Assembly: GCA_030685235.1 (NCBI GenBank)
Contig: MU839122.1
Span: 124,001-188,000, forward strand
Reading direction: 5' to 3'
Origin: Copromyces sp. CBS 386.78
Lineage: Eukaryota; Ascomycota; Sordariomycetes; Sordariales; Sordariaceae
Length of the DNA: 64,000 nt
In this document: piece after piece, positions 47,594-59,769 of the stretch
Layout of the letters: each line of letters opens with the position of its first letter
Position numbering within the stretch: the stretch's first letter is position 1
Notes under the pieces: model-generated
Database searches by the model: none
The model's input: the letters and a program-made list of their open reading frames with translations, nothing else
Told to the model about the DNA's origin: nothing
Made by a program: the position numbers and the translations under genes

Positions 47594-47638
47594 CTAATTC
47601 TTATAGGGGGTAGATTTCCCCCCCCCCCTATTAGATCT
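47594..47638. repeat. Hairpin family member 4
   Basis: AATTCTTATAGGGGG, spacer, a run of 11 C, TATTAGAT. It lies just downstream of the SNF2-like relic. Confidence 0.75.
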
Positions 47639-48639
47639 ACCCGTAGTCTAACTTCTTTAGGACCTTCTATTCTATTTTATAAAAAGCTAATTTCGAAGTC
47701 CGGGTAATTATATTGAATTAATTTCCTTAAGAGCAGGTTAATATTATTTAAAAGTAGAATATATTTTATACTACTGTCGACGTTCTTATTTTTAATTCTA
47801 ACATAAATATTATTAATTCGAATATATACGCGCAATATTCTATTAAAATCGGTCTAGGATTTATATAGAATATACTAACTATTTTCTAATATATTGGCCG
47901 CCTCTACTGAATTAAATAAATTAAACCGGTTATATAGTACTTATTATAAATTAATAGTACGATTTTAGATTAGTAAGAAGAATATATTATATAAAAGGTT
48001 TATTTTTACTTTATTCCCCCTATAGGATTTACCCGACTAATTATATTAACCTTTTTTATTAGTAGGTTTACACCTTTCAACCGTCGTTTATTCTTATTAA
48101 GGGTATAAAATTGTAAGTACTAAAATTTATTATTACTTATAAAGCGGTTAAAACAATCCTTACCTATAATTTTAATAGGTTTTTATAAATTATTAAATTT
48201 CTATAAGATATTAAGGCGTATATATTGCCCCGCGCGTAGAATATTAGCTATATTTATTTATAAATAGTCGTATACTATATAATTAATAAGGAGACTTTCG
48301 AAATAGAAGGATTTAAATAGGAATCCGTTATAAAATTACTATTTATTTTCAGCCTTATATTTATCGATCGCTATAGTAAAAACTTTAATTATTCTACTCT
48401 AAATATTAAAGAATTATAAGGTATAGCTAATATTTTACTCTCGGTAAATATAAAAGCAGAATATTTAACGAATTTAGTACTGGCTTTAATCGGGTTATCG
48501 AAATCCGAAGTATAATTTTATAAGGCGGAGTAGAATAATTTAACTATTTAAATAGGCTAGGATAATATTATTATTAATAAAGCAGACGTTTTAACCCTCT
48601 TTAACGGTAAGCGTATAAAAATAATAAGTAAAGCGGAAG

Positions 48640-49151
48640 AAATTTTTACTTCCTATAAAAAGTAATTTATTTTAATTCCTAATGATTCTTTTAGCGTAAA
48701 GCGTTTACGCTTTAATATATATTTATAATTAGTAAATAATAAGTATAATAACTATATTTCCCTAAAGAGCGACGTAAATATATTAAATATTGAAAAGGGC
48801 GCTTTAGTAGAAAATAATTAAAATAATAGTAATTTGGCGGACGATAGGTATAATAATTATATTTCCTTTAAGAGTAGCGAAAATATATTAGATATTAAAG
48901 AGGGCGCTTTAATAGAAGATAATTAGAATAATAGCGATTTAGTAAATAATAAATATAATAAATATATTTCTATTAGGAGCAGTGAAGATATATTAAATAT
49001 TAAAGAAGGCGCTTTAATAGAAAATAATTAGAATAATAGCGATTCGGCGGACGATAGAATTAGTAACGATAATAATTATAATAATAATAGCTTAAAGTAT
49101 AATAATTTCCGAAATTACGGATTAAGTAATAATAAATCTAATAAATACGTT
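48640..49151 (+). pseudogene. Relic of an Asp/Asn-rich protein with 105-bp internal repeats
   Basis: Three to four copies of a 105-bp unit (anchor GGCGCTTTAATAGAA at about 48,799, 48,904 and 49,009). As 105 is 35 codons, the repeats keep frame, reading E-D/N-N-stop-N-N-S-D blocks where the stop is TAG or TAA at a Gln position. The frame continues to about 49,151 and is followed at once by hairpin 5. Function unknown. Confidence 0.55.
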
Positions 49152-49195
49152 TAAATTTAATAAGGGTAAATATAGTTCGCCCCCTATAGGATTTG
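49152..49195. repeat. Hairpin family member 5
   Basis: AAATTTAATAAGGG, spacer, GCCCCCTATAGGATTT. It begins right after the end of the Asp/Asn-rich relic. Confidence 0.75.
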
Positions 49196-50299
49196 AATAT
49201 AGAATTAGGTTAAAGATTATTATTTTTATTAACTATCTTATATTAAAAAAGTAGAGGATTCTAATATTTATTTATTATATAGTTTAATATATTATAATTG
49301 GGCTTTATTAGTCGTTTACTATATAGGTCGACTTTTACTTTTATTAATTCTATTAATTAGAGGGATGGTAAATTAATTATTTATTTTACTATAGGTTCTA
49401 ATAGTTATCCTACTATTTATTAGGCTAAATATAAAATACTACTTAGTATTACCCCTTATAGGATTTTTTCGGTTGGTTAGGGCTGTTTCCTATTTTCGAT
49501 ACTTTTAAAATTATTAGGAAATAAAGTATATTTAATATATATACTAGTATAATATTAATTATATTCTTATTACACTTATAAAGTAAAGTCTTCTATATAT
49601 TTAATTATCGTCCTTATTTTAATATATAAATTTAATTATTTCGGCTATATAATTATTATTCTCTATTTAGCGAAAGGATACGAACCTTAATATAAGCGCC
49701 CGAATAGGTCCGCTTTAATATATTCTTTATACCGATAAATAATTATAGACTTTAGCGTATTTTAATATATATTAGCCTACCTACCTAATTTCTATAAACT
49801 ATTTAATTATATAATATTTAATAATTAAACAAAAGATAAGAGCGTTAATAATTATATAATTAATATATATAATATTAATAGAAATTGTTGAAAGAATATA
49901 TTAGAATTTATTAAATAATTAAACTTTTATATTTAAGGATTATAATTAGTTGGTTAGTAGTCGTTTAATAATATAAGGGATTATATTATTAGCCTACGCA
50001 TCCTTTTCTTTCCCTTTAATAATTAACCCTATTATATTTTCAGTATTCGCTTATTTTTATTTTTCTCTATATTAATTCTTATCCTTAACGTACTATATTT
50101 CGCTTTAACTTTAATTAAACCGACGGCCCAATATATATTATTTTAGCTGAAGGGTAATATAAAAAGTATAATACCCTATTTAAACCTATTCTCCCCTACA
50201 ATTCTATTTTTATTTAGAACCCTTCTATTCCTATCCTTTCTTTTATTATTTTTATATTCTCCTATACTACTTTTTTCGATTATTTTATAAATTATAATC

Positions 50300-50760
50300 C
50301 GGGAGTAATTTTATTTACGCCTAACCTAAATAAAGACCGGTATTTAAATTTATTCCTAAATTATTAGCATATATATAGGCGACTTCCTATTTCGTTCTCT
50401 CCTACCCAATTTAAATTTATTGTTTAAGAGTAGTCCTATTTACGTTTAACCTAAATAGAGACCGGTATTTAAATTTATTTTTAAATTATTAGCGTATATA
50501 TAGGCGATTTCCTATTTCGTTCTCTCCTACTTAATTTATATTTATCGTTTAAAAGTAGTCCTATTTACGCCTAACCCGAATAGAGACCGGTATTTAAGTC
50601 TGCTCTTAAATTATTAGTGTATATATAGGCGACTTCCTATTTCGTTTTTTTTTACCCAATTTATACCCGTCGTTTAAAAGTAATTTTATTTACACTTAAC
50701 CCGAATAAAAATTAGTATCTAAATTTATTCTTAGATTATTAGTATATATATAAGTAATTA
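50300..50760. repeat. 125-bp tandem repeat, about four copies
   Basis: The anchor word GAGACCGGTATTTAA occurs at about 50,335, 50,460 and 50,585, with a degenerate copy near 50,710: a constant 125-bp spacing. Because 125 is not a multiple of three the array is probably non-coding. Copies differ almost only by C/T and G/A changes. Confidence 0.85.
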
Positions 50761-51085
50761 ATCGTTATTTTTATCGCGTACTATTTACTTTAATCCCTAC
50801 TTAATAATTAATTATCTAACGATATAGCTTCTAATTATTTTAAATTTTATAAAGTCCTACTTTTAATTTTATTTAATTTATCCCTTACGGTCGGCGGTAT
50901 ATCTTCTAATTTAATCAACGATTTTTATACTACCGGTCGATATTATATTACTATAGAAAAGGGTAAAAGTAAAATAATTATTTATATTAATAATCCTTCG
51001 TATATAGGTTTTAATACTTTAAATCGTAGGGGCGATATTCTATTCCCTATTTACGATAATAATTTAATTAATTCCGGCTTTAATC

Positions 51086-51440
51086 TTGACGACCCTCCTA
51101 TCCTTAATCGCAGCCTTCCTTCCGTTTTTAATTATAGCCCTCCTTCTATCCCTAATTGCGGCCCTCCTTCTATTTTTAATCGCAGCCCTCCTTCTATCCT
51201 TAATTGCGGCCCTCCTTCTGTTTTTAATTGCGGCCCTCCTTCTATCCTTAATTGGGGTCCCCCTTTAATCTTTAATTAGGGTCCCCCTTCCGTCCTTAAT
51301 CGGGGTCCCTCCTCCGTCTTTAATTAGGGTCCCCCTTCCGTCCCTAATTGGGGTCCCCCTTCTATCCTTAATTAAGGTCCCCCCTTCGTCTTTAATCGGG
51401 GTTTCCTTTCCGCCCTTAATTAAGGTCGCCCTACCGTTTT
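51086..51440. repeat. 24-bp minisatellite, about 14 copies
   Basis: Unit CCCTCCTTCTATCCTTAATT plus GCGG, with variants (GGGGTC, AGGGTC) in the right half. It keeps more G/C than its surroundings. A 60-codon frame reads LLLSLIAA repeats and is not a gene by itself. Confidence 0.85.
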
Positions 51441-52879
51441 TAATTATATAAATTTCGTTTATTCGCTTTAAAAAGTTAAATTAATAAAGATTTATAGGAC
51501 TATATATTATCGCCGTATTTTATATATAGTATATATAATAAGGGTACCGAATAGGAGACCTTTATTGAATTCCCTTTCGAAAATTAAACGCTCCCTATTA
51601 AATTGTTATATTATTATTTTAAGGAGGCTACTCTAATTTAAATTATCGATTTACCTTTATATTTATATATTATACCGCCCTTAGAAATTGTCCCCTATAT
51701 AATTATATAAAATCTTATTTAATATATATTAAATAAGATATAGCGTTTTAATATATTTTATTATAAAGGAAAGGCCGAAAAATATAAAAGTAAATAGTTT
51801 ATATATATATTATAATTCGTCCTTTCTAATTTTAATACTATTAGTCCGGACTTAATATCCTACTTTCCTTAAATTTATTTTCGCCCCTATATAATATTAT
51901 AATTATTTATATTATAATACTATAATTATAAAACTATACTTCAAATTAATTTTAATCGATAAAATAATACTATTCTTTATTTCGTACTATTCGTTAGAAT
52001 TTATTAAACGTTTAATAATTATATATACTTTTAATTCCTATTCGACTTTTTTTAGAAGACGGACTTTATTGAATATATTATTAATAATAATTATTTAGGC
52101 TAATTTTAAATAGTCGAGTATTTTTGTAAGGAAATAGGAGGGAGTCGGTATTTAAAACTTATTTTCGGTAATATTTTTAAGGAGTTTAAAACTTTCGATA
52201 TAACGAATTATATTATATATTCCTATAATAACGATAGAATAACCGTTTTTATATTTCCGAAGTAGGAAGTAATGGTAATAAAGAAATAATTATATAGGAT
52301 TTTTCCCGTTCGTTATTTAAAGTTATTAAACTCGTTATTACCGAATAAATTCCTACGAATTTTTTTTATATTTTCGTTCGGGTTTTGCTAATAAAGAATT
52401 TTATTTATATTTTTATTCGGGTTCCGCCTATAATTTTAATAATTTATATTTAATTTGTAGACTATTATTTAATTATTTATTATAGAGCCGTAGACGGAAC
52501 CCGAATAAAAATATAAGAAAGATTCTTCGCTATATAAACCCCCCCTTTAATAATCTATATTAAATATATAAACCGTTATTTAACTATTAATAATAGTTCT
52601 ATAAAAAAAGTTTAAACGTAATTGTAAAAGGAAATAGGCTAATTTAGTATAGAAATTAAAATTAATATATTCTAGCGCTAGTAAGAAGTAGAAATAGGAG
52701 AAGTAAAAGGGATTTGAAAAATAATATATATAATATATTTATAAATTTGTATAATAAGGTATATAAATAATTACTATTATAGTATTAATATTATTTACTA
52801 AGAAAGATTAAGTAAATTTTTAAAGTCCGTTATTCTAGGCTAGCCTGCCGGATAATCGGCTTTCGGAGGCATTTTAATA

Positions 52880-53390
52880 TTTTAGCCCGGCGGCTTCCGA
52901 CCTAGTGGCTTCGGGGCTATAAATTCAATATTAGGTGAGAATTAGCCCGGAAGGTTCTTTTTAAATTATTTAAAATATTATTCTTCTTTTAAATAGTTTT
53001 CTATTTCGGGCGGCCTTATATATCTTCGATAGAGAGGAATTCCGTTATAGTAAATTCGATGTTATAGTAATTCTTTTTTCGATAGAAGATATTTAATAAA
53101 CCGAATATAAAACTCCTATTTTAGTTTTTATTAACGCTAATTTCGAAGTTGATATACTTTTAGCCTAGTAGTTTTAGGGCTATAGATTTAATACCGGGTA
53201 AGAACCGGCTTGGAAGGCTTTTTTTAAATTATTTGAGACGTTACTCCTCTTTTAAATAGTTTTCTACTTCGGGCGGCCTTATATATTTTTAATAGAGAGG
53301 AATCCCGTTATAGCGAATTTAATACTACGGTAGTTCTTCTTTTAATAGAAAATATTTAATAAATTGAAAATAAAATTAAGATTGAAGGAA
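52880..53390. repeat. Two-copy tandem repeat, about 260 bp
   Basis: The block containing CGGGCGGCCTTATATAT occurs at about 53,007 and 53,270. Before it, a GGGCTATA - ATTTAATA - GGTAAGAA - AGCCCGGAAGG-like segment is also duplicated. Both copies are on the same strand. Confidence 0.75.
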
Positions 53391-53944
53391 AAGGTATATT
53401 AAAATTTTTCGCGCCTAAAATATGGCTTACGTATAATATTTATTAATTATATAAATTATATAGGGGATATTAGTACTATTAGGGATAAAGGATGAATATT
53501 TGTCGATTAGTTCGTTAATTAATTTAATTCTATAAGACGGTTAAAAATAAGAAAGGATAAATTGGGTAGGTATTTATATTATTATTTTTAAGAATATTTT
53601 AAATAGAGTTTAAAGAAGTCGAATTGCAGTAAATTAATTAGGAACCGTTATAGATATAGAAATTAGTATTAATACTTAGACGGGGCGTAAATCCTATAGG
53701 GGCTACTATAAAAGATATTATTAACTATTTATTATTATTAAATATTAAAGAATTGGAGGCTTTTTATTATAATTTTAAAAATTATTAAATTTAATATTTT
53801 TATTATTATTATTAATAGCGTTAAATAGCTCTTTCTAAAGAATATACGCCCGGTCGTATACTAGGTTTTAATTATCGATATAGTGCCTCTTAGAATATTA
53901 ATTACTAGTTTTAGTAGTTATAGCCTAGCGAAGAAAGTCCGCGG

Positions 53945-54150
53945 CTAGAAGTAACGGTAGCCGGTTAGCCGCATAAATCCTATAGGGGGGCGAAATCCCT
54001 TAATATTATTTCGTATTCGTAATTACCTTTTAGGCCTATTCTAATTTAAATAATAGCCGGCTAGCCGCGTAAATCCTATAGGGGGGCGGAATCCCTTAAT
54101 ATTATTTTTTAATTCGTAGCTACCCTTTAGGTTTATTCTAATTTATTCGT
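53945..54150. repeat. Two-copy repeat, about 103 bp
   Basis: TAGCCGGYTAGCCGC then TAAATCCTATAGGGGGGCG occurs at about 53,949 and 54,052, each followed by ATCCCTTAATATTATT. It includes the arm of the dispersed hairpin family. Confidence 0.75.
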
Positions 54151-54232
54151 TATTAATATTCTTACGAATATTATTTACGGGTTTTATTAGAAGGGGTACT
54201 ATTGTCTATAATAGTATAATTAGCGCTATTAA

Positions 54233-55290
54233 TAATAATATTATAATATTTAAATCCTATAGGGGAGATAATAAAATAAAGTATAATATTAGTAGACTTC
54301 CGGATTTAATAATAGAACGATTATTTCGAAAAATTAGATTAAAGTTAGAAATCTTTTCCTATTATACTTTTAGGAAGTTACTAATAATTTTAAACGAGAA
54401 ATTCTATATATATTTAAAGGAAGATAAGAAATAGGATGAATTATTCTACGCTCTATTCCCCCTATAAATATTATTATATCCCTACAATAATTTATTCCGG
54501 CCGAATTCGGAGTATTAAATTTGTAATATATAGTTACCCGTATATTTTTCAATAATACTATTATAAAGTAGTAACCTTCCTTTTAAATATATAATTTAGG
54601 TTTAATTACTTTCGAAAATAAAATAGAATAGGGTATCGATAAATACTACGAATTTAAATAAATTTAATATCTTTTAATTATTCCTAATATTAAAATTGCC
54701 CCCTAAATATTACTAAGATTAAATAGAAATATTAATTAGTATTAAATAAAGCGTAGGATAAGCGAAGAGGAATATATACTTCTTATATAGATTTTATAAA
54801 GAGAATAAAGAAATTAGAAATTACAAATAGATATTGGAAATACGAAGACGAAATAAAATAGGGTATTAATAAATATTATAAGCCTAAATAAGTCTAATAT
54901 TCTTTAATTATTCTTAATATTAAAATTGCCCCCTAAATATTGCCGGGACTAGGTAAAAATATTAATTAGTAATAAATAAAGCGTAAGATAAATAATAATA
55001 TTTAAATTCTATAGGGGAGAGGATAAAGTAGGGTATAATATTAATAGACCTCCAAATTTAATAATAGAGCAATTATTTCGAAAAATTAAATTAAAATTAA
55101 AGATCTTTTTTTATTATATTCTTAGGAAATTATTAATAACTTTAGACGAGAAATTCTATATATATTTAAAGGAAAATGGGAAATAGGATAAATTATTCTA
55201 CGTTCTATTCCCCTTATAAATATTATTATATCCTTATAATAATTTATTCCGGCCGAATTCGGGGTATTAAATCCGTAATATAAATAAAAA
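54233..55290. repeat. Duplicated 300-bp segment, two copies about 765 bp apart
   Basis: 54,233-54,530 and 54,993-55,290 are near-identical apart from transitions: both begin with AAATYCTATAGGGGAGA, contain GAGAAATTCTATATATATTT and end near CGGCCGAATTCGG. Between them a second, smaller pair (54,601-54,770 and 54,841-54,990) shares AAAATTGCCCCCTAAATATT. Confidence 0.8.
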
Positions 55291-55633
55291 TTTAATTATT
55301 ATAAAATATTTCTTAAAATTAGTAATCCGGTTAAAATATTAATATTTACTAGTATTATCTACTATATAAAATCGTTTTAAATTCTTAATTTTAGTTATTT
55401 ACGATCTTCGAATATTATTATAGTAGATATATTTTTACTATTATAAATTTTATTCCGTCGTTCGTTTAAATTATATAGGGGGTAGTAAATTTAATATATA
55501 TAAAATAAAATAATAAATATTGGGGTAAATAAGTTTTATCCCTAAATATTTTATTTTAATATATTATTTAATTTATATAGTAATCCTAAACTATTATACT
55601 ATCCTTTTAGGGCCGAATAATATTAATTTATAT

Positions 55634-55681
55634 TTAGATCCTATAAGGGTTAGAAGGTTTTATATCCCCTATAGGATTTAA
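55634..55681. repeat. Hairpin family member 6
   Basis: AGATCCTATAAGGG, spacer, TCCCCTATAGGATTTA. Confidence 0.75.
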
Positions 55682-55847
55682 ATAAAGTAGCAGAAATAAT
55701 ACTAAACGAATTTACTATAATTAGAGAAAAAAATACCCTATCTTAGCGAAAAAGTATAAATAAAAGCCTAACTATATTAAATATAATTAGCTAAATATTA
55801 AATAAATATTGATAAATTTTATTAGATATTATATAACTTAAATGAAT

Positions 55848-56470
55848 TTTTAGAAGTTTATAAAGGTCGTCCGAAGTAAATTAAATATAAGGTATATAAA
55901 AAGGCGATAATTCGAGTAAAGTCGGCGGTAATTAATTTACCCCTATAAGAATTAAACGACGCCCGCTATACTACTTTTACTTATTTATAACGTACCTTCT
56001 TTATAATATATATTTTTAATATTTTATCTTTATCCAAACTTAGAATAACGAAGTTAATTAAATTGAATTGGAAGGTAAAAGGCTTCCCTAATTTAAATTT
56101 AATATATTTAATAATTTATAAAAACCCTTCGAAGCGTATATCTAGGATTAGGTAGAAATTGAATTCTTTAGTGCCTGCTTCAATTTTATCTGTAAAAATA
56201 TTAGACTTTTACATACGCTAACCGTTAATTTTAATAGCGACTTTAAGTCTTAAAATATAAGTAAGGACTTCCGGATATTATACAAATTAGAAGAATTCTT
56301 AGAAACTTATAAATATCGTCCGAAATAAATTAAATAAAGGGTATACGAAAAGGCGACAATTTTAAATAAGGTTAGCGGTAATTAGATTACCCTTATAAAA
56401 ATTAAACGACGCCCACTATATTATTCTTATCCGTTTATAGCGTACCTTCTTTATAATATATATTTTTACG
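55848..56470. repeat. Duplicated segment of about 165 bp, two copies about 455 bp apart
   Basis: Copies at about 55,848-56,013 and 56,303-56,470 share CGTCCGAARTAAATTAAAT, GCGGTAATTA, AATTAAACGACGCCC and GTACCTTCTTTATAATATAT. Confidence 0.75.
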
Positions 56471-56807
56471 CTTTTATTTTATAGTCCGTTAATGTAAATA
56501 GTAATATAGTTAATATTATTCTAATACTAATTATAAATAAGAAAATAAATATTTAAATAATAATTTAATATATTAGTAAGCCGTTAGTTCGAACCCGGGG
56601 CGGATTATTTTTTTACTTTTTATTAATTTAAATTCTAATTCCCTATATTAATACCCTACGAATATACTATATTATATTACCTTTATAAATATCCTATAAA
56701 AACGTAAAATATACGCGAAATTAACCTATATAGTAAGTACCCTAAACTTTTTTCGGGTTACTTTATATAAATACTTAAAAAATCTATAAGAAAAATATTA
56801 TATAAAA

Positions 56808-57104
56808 TTGTTATCCGAATTAATGCCTTCGCTAAAATATATTTATTCGCCCTTATTACTATTGATAATTATTTTTCCCGTATTTATTTTTATTTGCCTA
56901 ATAAATTATTTATTGTCCCGGATTATTATTTATTTATTTACCCGTAAAGGCCGGACTTCCTTTATATTAAAAGCGTTAAATTTTAATTTTAATAGCGTAA
57001 TAAAGCTAAATTATAAAATATTAGGGGTATTAAATCCCGAATTATTGAGTAGTTACAAAGTAATATATTTTCGACGCGCCTACTTATTCCAATATATTAT
57101 ATAA
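56808..57104 (+). pseudogene. Relic of a hydrophobic, probably membrane, protein
   Basis: The longest frame in the right half of the island, 98 codons. Its first half is strongly hydrophobic (LLLLIIIFPVFIFICLINYL), followed by a more polar stretch (LKALNFNFNSVIKLNYKILG). Reading continues past RIP-type stops after 57,104, so it is a fragment of a longer former gene. Part of the hydrophobicity may come from C-to-T mutation, which turns Thr, Ala and Pro codons into Ile, Val and Leu. Confidence 0.35.
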
Positions 57105-57699
57105 GTATAATTTATAATATTTCTATTAGTAAATAGGTTTATATATTTACCGGCCTAGTAAGTTCGTATATTATTCTTTACCGCTTTATGGATAATTATA
57201 GTATATAAATTAATAACGGAAAGTTAGATAAATATAGTCCGGGTATTATAAGTAGAATTTTTATTTTATTTAATATTTTAGGTAAAGGATATATTAATAT
57301 ATTCGAATACTATATTAATTACTTTTTATTTACTACCGGTTATAAAATATTATACTATATTAGATTATAAAATAGTATTAGCGAACGCCTAATTTATAAT
57401 TTCGGGGCGAAGTAACTATATTAAATATAATATTTCGGGCCCGTAATTATTAGACTTCTTATTGTAAAAGAGGATAGGAAGTAAATTAATAATTTTACGT
57501 AATATATTATAATTTCCTATAAAGATAGTTTTATTGAATATTATAAAAATACGAATAATTTATAAGTAATAATATATATTATAATAGTTCGTATTTATTT
57601 TCCCCGAAACTATTTAATATTTAAATTATATAGTTAGAGAAAAATTTTTATTATAAATAGAATATAATTATTAATTAATATAATCTTCCCCGATATTAA

Positions 57700-58850
57700 T
57701 TATTGTCCGGTATATAAAATATTTTATAAAATTAGATTTAAATATGTGCCTATATTTAACGAATTTAGCGATAAAGAAGGCTAGGATTTTAAAAGTAAAC
57801 GAATCCTCTAATAAATACCGACCGTTGTAGAATTTAGTTTTATCCTTCTTTATTCGGGTACCCCTCTTAAGGCCTTCGATATCCTATATTAGTCAGGGTT
57901 AAAAAATATAAAATATTATATTAATATAATTTATAAGGATATAAAAGAATATAAGGATAATAAAGATCTATTATTTATAATTATAAATATAATTAATTTT
58001 AAATTAATTGAGGATAATATAGCGAATAAAGGATATTATTTTTTAATTACTATAAATTAAAATAAGTCGGTCGTTAAAATTATCTTTATTAAGTCTAAGG
58101 ATATTAAGGAAAAATTTATTATAAAGACGATAAATACTAGCGATCTAACTTTCGTTCTTTATAATAATAGGAGTTTATAATATATAAATATTGGAAGTAT
58201 ATAGTTATTTAATTATCGGAAAATCGGGAATAATCTACTTATTCTTTTAAATAAAAATAGAAGTTAGTCGGCCTTTAATAAGGTAATACGCCGCCTAGTC
58301 TAAGGATAGTAATATAATATTAAAATAATTAAAGAGTTAGTTAATTTCGAATTTAATATATAGGCGCTATTAAAATAGTATAAATAGGCTGTAAATATCG
58401 GGATTATTAATAAAGAAATATATAGTAAAATTCTATATAATATTTTACTACTTAATATTAAGGCTATTAATATAGTTTACGAAGTTGAAATTATTATAAA
58501 TAATAATTATATTCGGGTCCCGGCTAACGAATTTAAAGTTGGCCTTTAATATTATTAATATGTAATAAGAATAAAAAAAGGATATAGAAGTTAAATAAGG
58601 GGGATATATATTATAGAAATTTTAATAAAACGATTAATAGTTTTAAAAGTAATATTATACGAAGATATTATATTAAAGTAAGTTAATATATTCTATATAC
58701 GCGACTATATAGAATTACTTTTAAAGTAAATATTAAATAATTGTAGAATGAAGGTACTCTTTTATAGGGCGAACAAATTTATAATAATAAACGTTATAAT
58801 AATAATCTAATTATAGATATTTCTTTATTTTTGAGCGCTATCCTTAGATT
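57700..58850 (+). pseudogene. Unrecognised long coding relic
   Basis: A plus-strand frame that can be followed for over 1 kb with few stops, nearly all TAA/TAG, and polar charged composition (for example 'NEFSDKEG', 'KSKDIKEKFIIKTINTSDL', 'FKVGLQYYQY' when a stop is skipped). No motif was recognised. Confidence 0.35.
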
Positions 58851-59769
58851 TATATAATTTATAATAATTATATTATTATATATATAGTATAATAAATAGT
58901 ATAATTAGTTCTAGCGTATAGTCGGCTAGGGTATTATAAGCAGTACGGAATCGTAATCGAATTTAGGTTATATTAAAAATATTTTTAATAGTAGGAAGGT
59001 AGGATGCGCTATTATTACTATTAAATATTTTTGTAGGGAATTTTTAAAATATTAGTCGATATAATAGTAATTTGAGTTCGGCGCGGAAGAAAATTTGGAA
59101 ATAAATTTTGGGCTATATTTTAAGCTAATTTATTATATTAAATAATATAGAATCTTCGTTAGAAGGAAATTTAGTTTGAGGTTATTTGAAGTATAAATAA
59201 ATATTATAATTAATAAGGATTTAATAGATTAAAGGTTGCTAAAGTACGTTAATTAAGGATTTTATACGTATATTATACTTTTATTTATCGCTATAATCGG
59301 TAATGAGAAAAATAAAATATTAGTATAAGTTTATCCGATATTTCTTAATTACTTAATAAATTTTATTAAATTTGAATTAGATATTTAAATTTTTAAAATC
59401 TATATTAGAAATAATAATTTCGTTTAGAAGTTTATTAGGTTCGTCTACTATTTTATCCGAAAAATTATAATATTCGTAATTAGAAAATTCGTTAAACGAA
59501 TTATAAAAATTAGAAATTTGGGATATTTATAGAGGAGAAATAAAAGTAGAAATTGGCGAAGACGTTCGGTAACGAATTAGTGAAATTGGTAGAGAAGATA
59601 CGATTAGTAATTATATATTAGATAGCGATATAATATTAAATAATAGTATAACCCGATAGTTAGGATATAATATAGTATTAATATTGTATAATTTGAGTTT
59701 TAGTAATATTTTGCGCAAACCCTCCCTCGTTTATATATATTATATTTAAACCGTAGCGAGGCCGCGGTT

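Noticed and set aside
51086..51268. 60-codon hydrophobic repeat frame in the island
   Set aside because: Only a translation of the 24-bp minisatellite.
56581..56625. GTTCGAACCCGGGGCGGA followed by a T run, resembling a tRNA T-arm or a SINE B box
   Set aside because: The T-stem does not pair well and no acceptor or anticodon arm could be found upstream; it could be chance or a dead relic.
40211..59726. TTTGCGCAAA-like words near both island ends as terminal inverted repeats
   Set aside because: The word is itself palindromic and occurs again at about 40,403, so orientation and significance cannot be judged.
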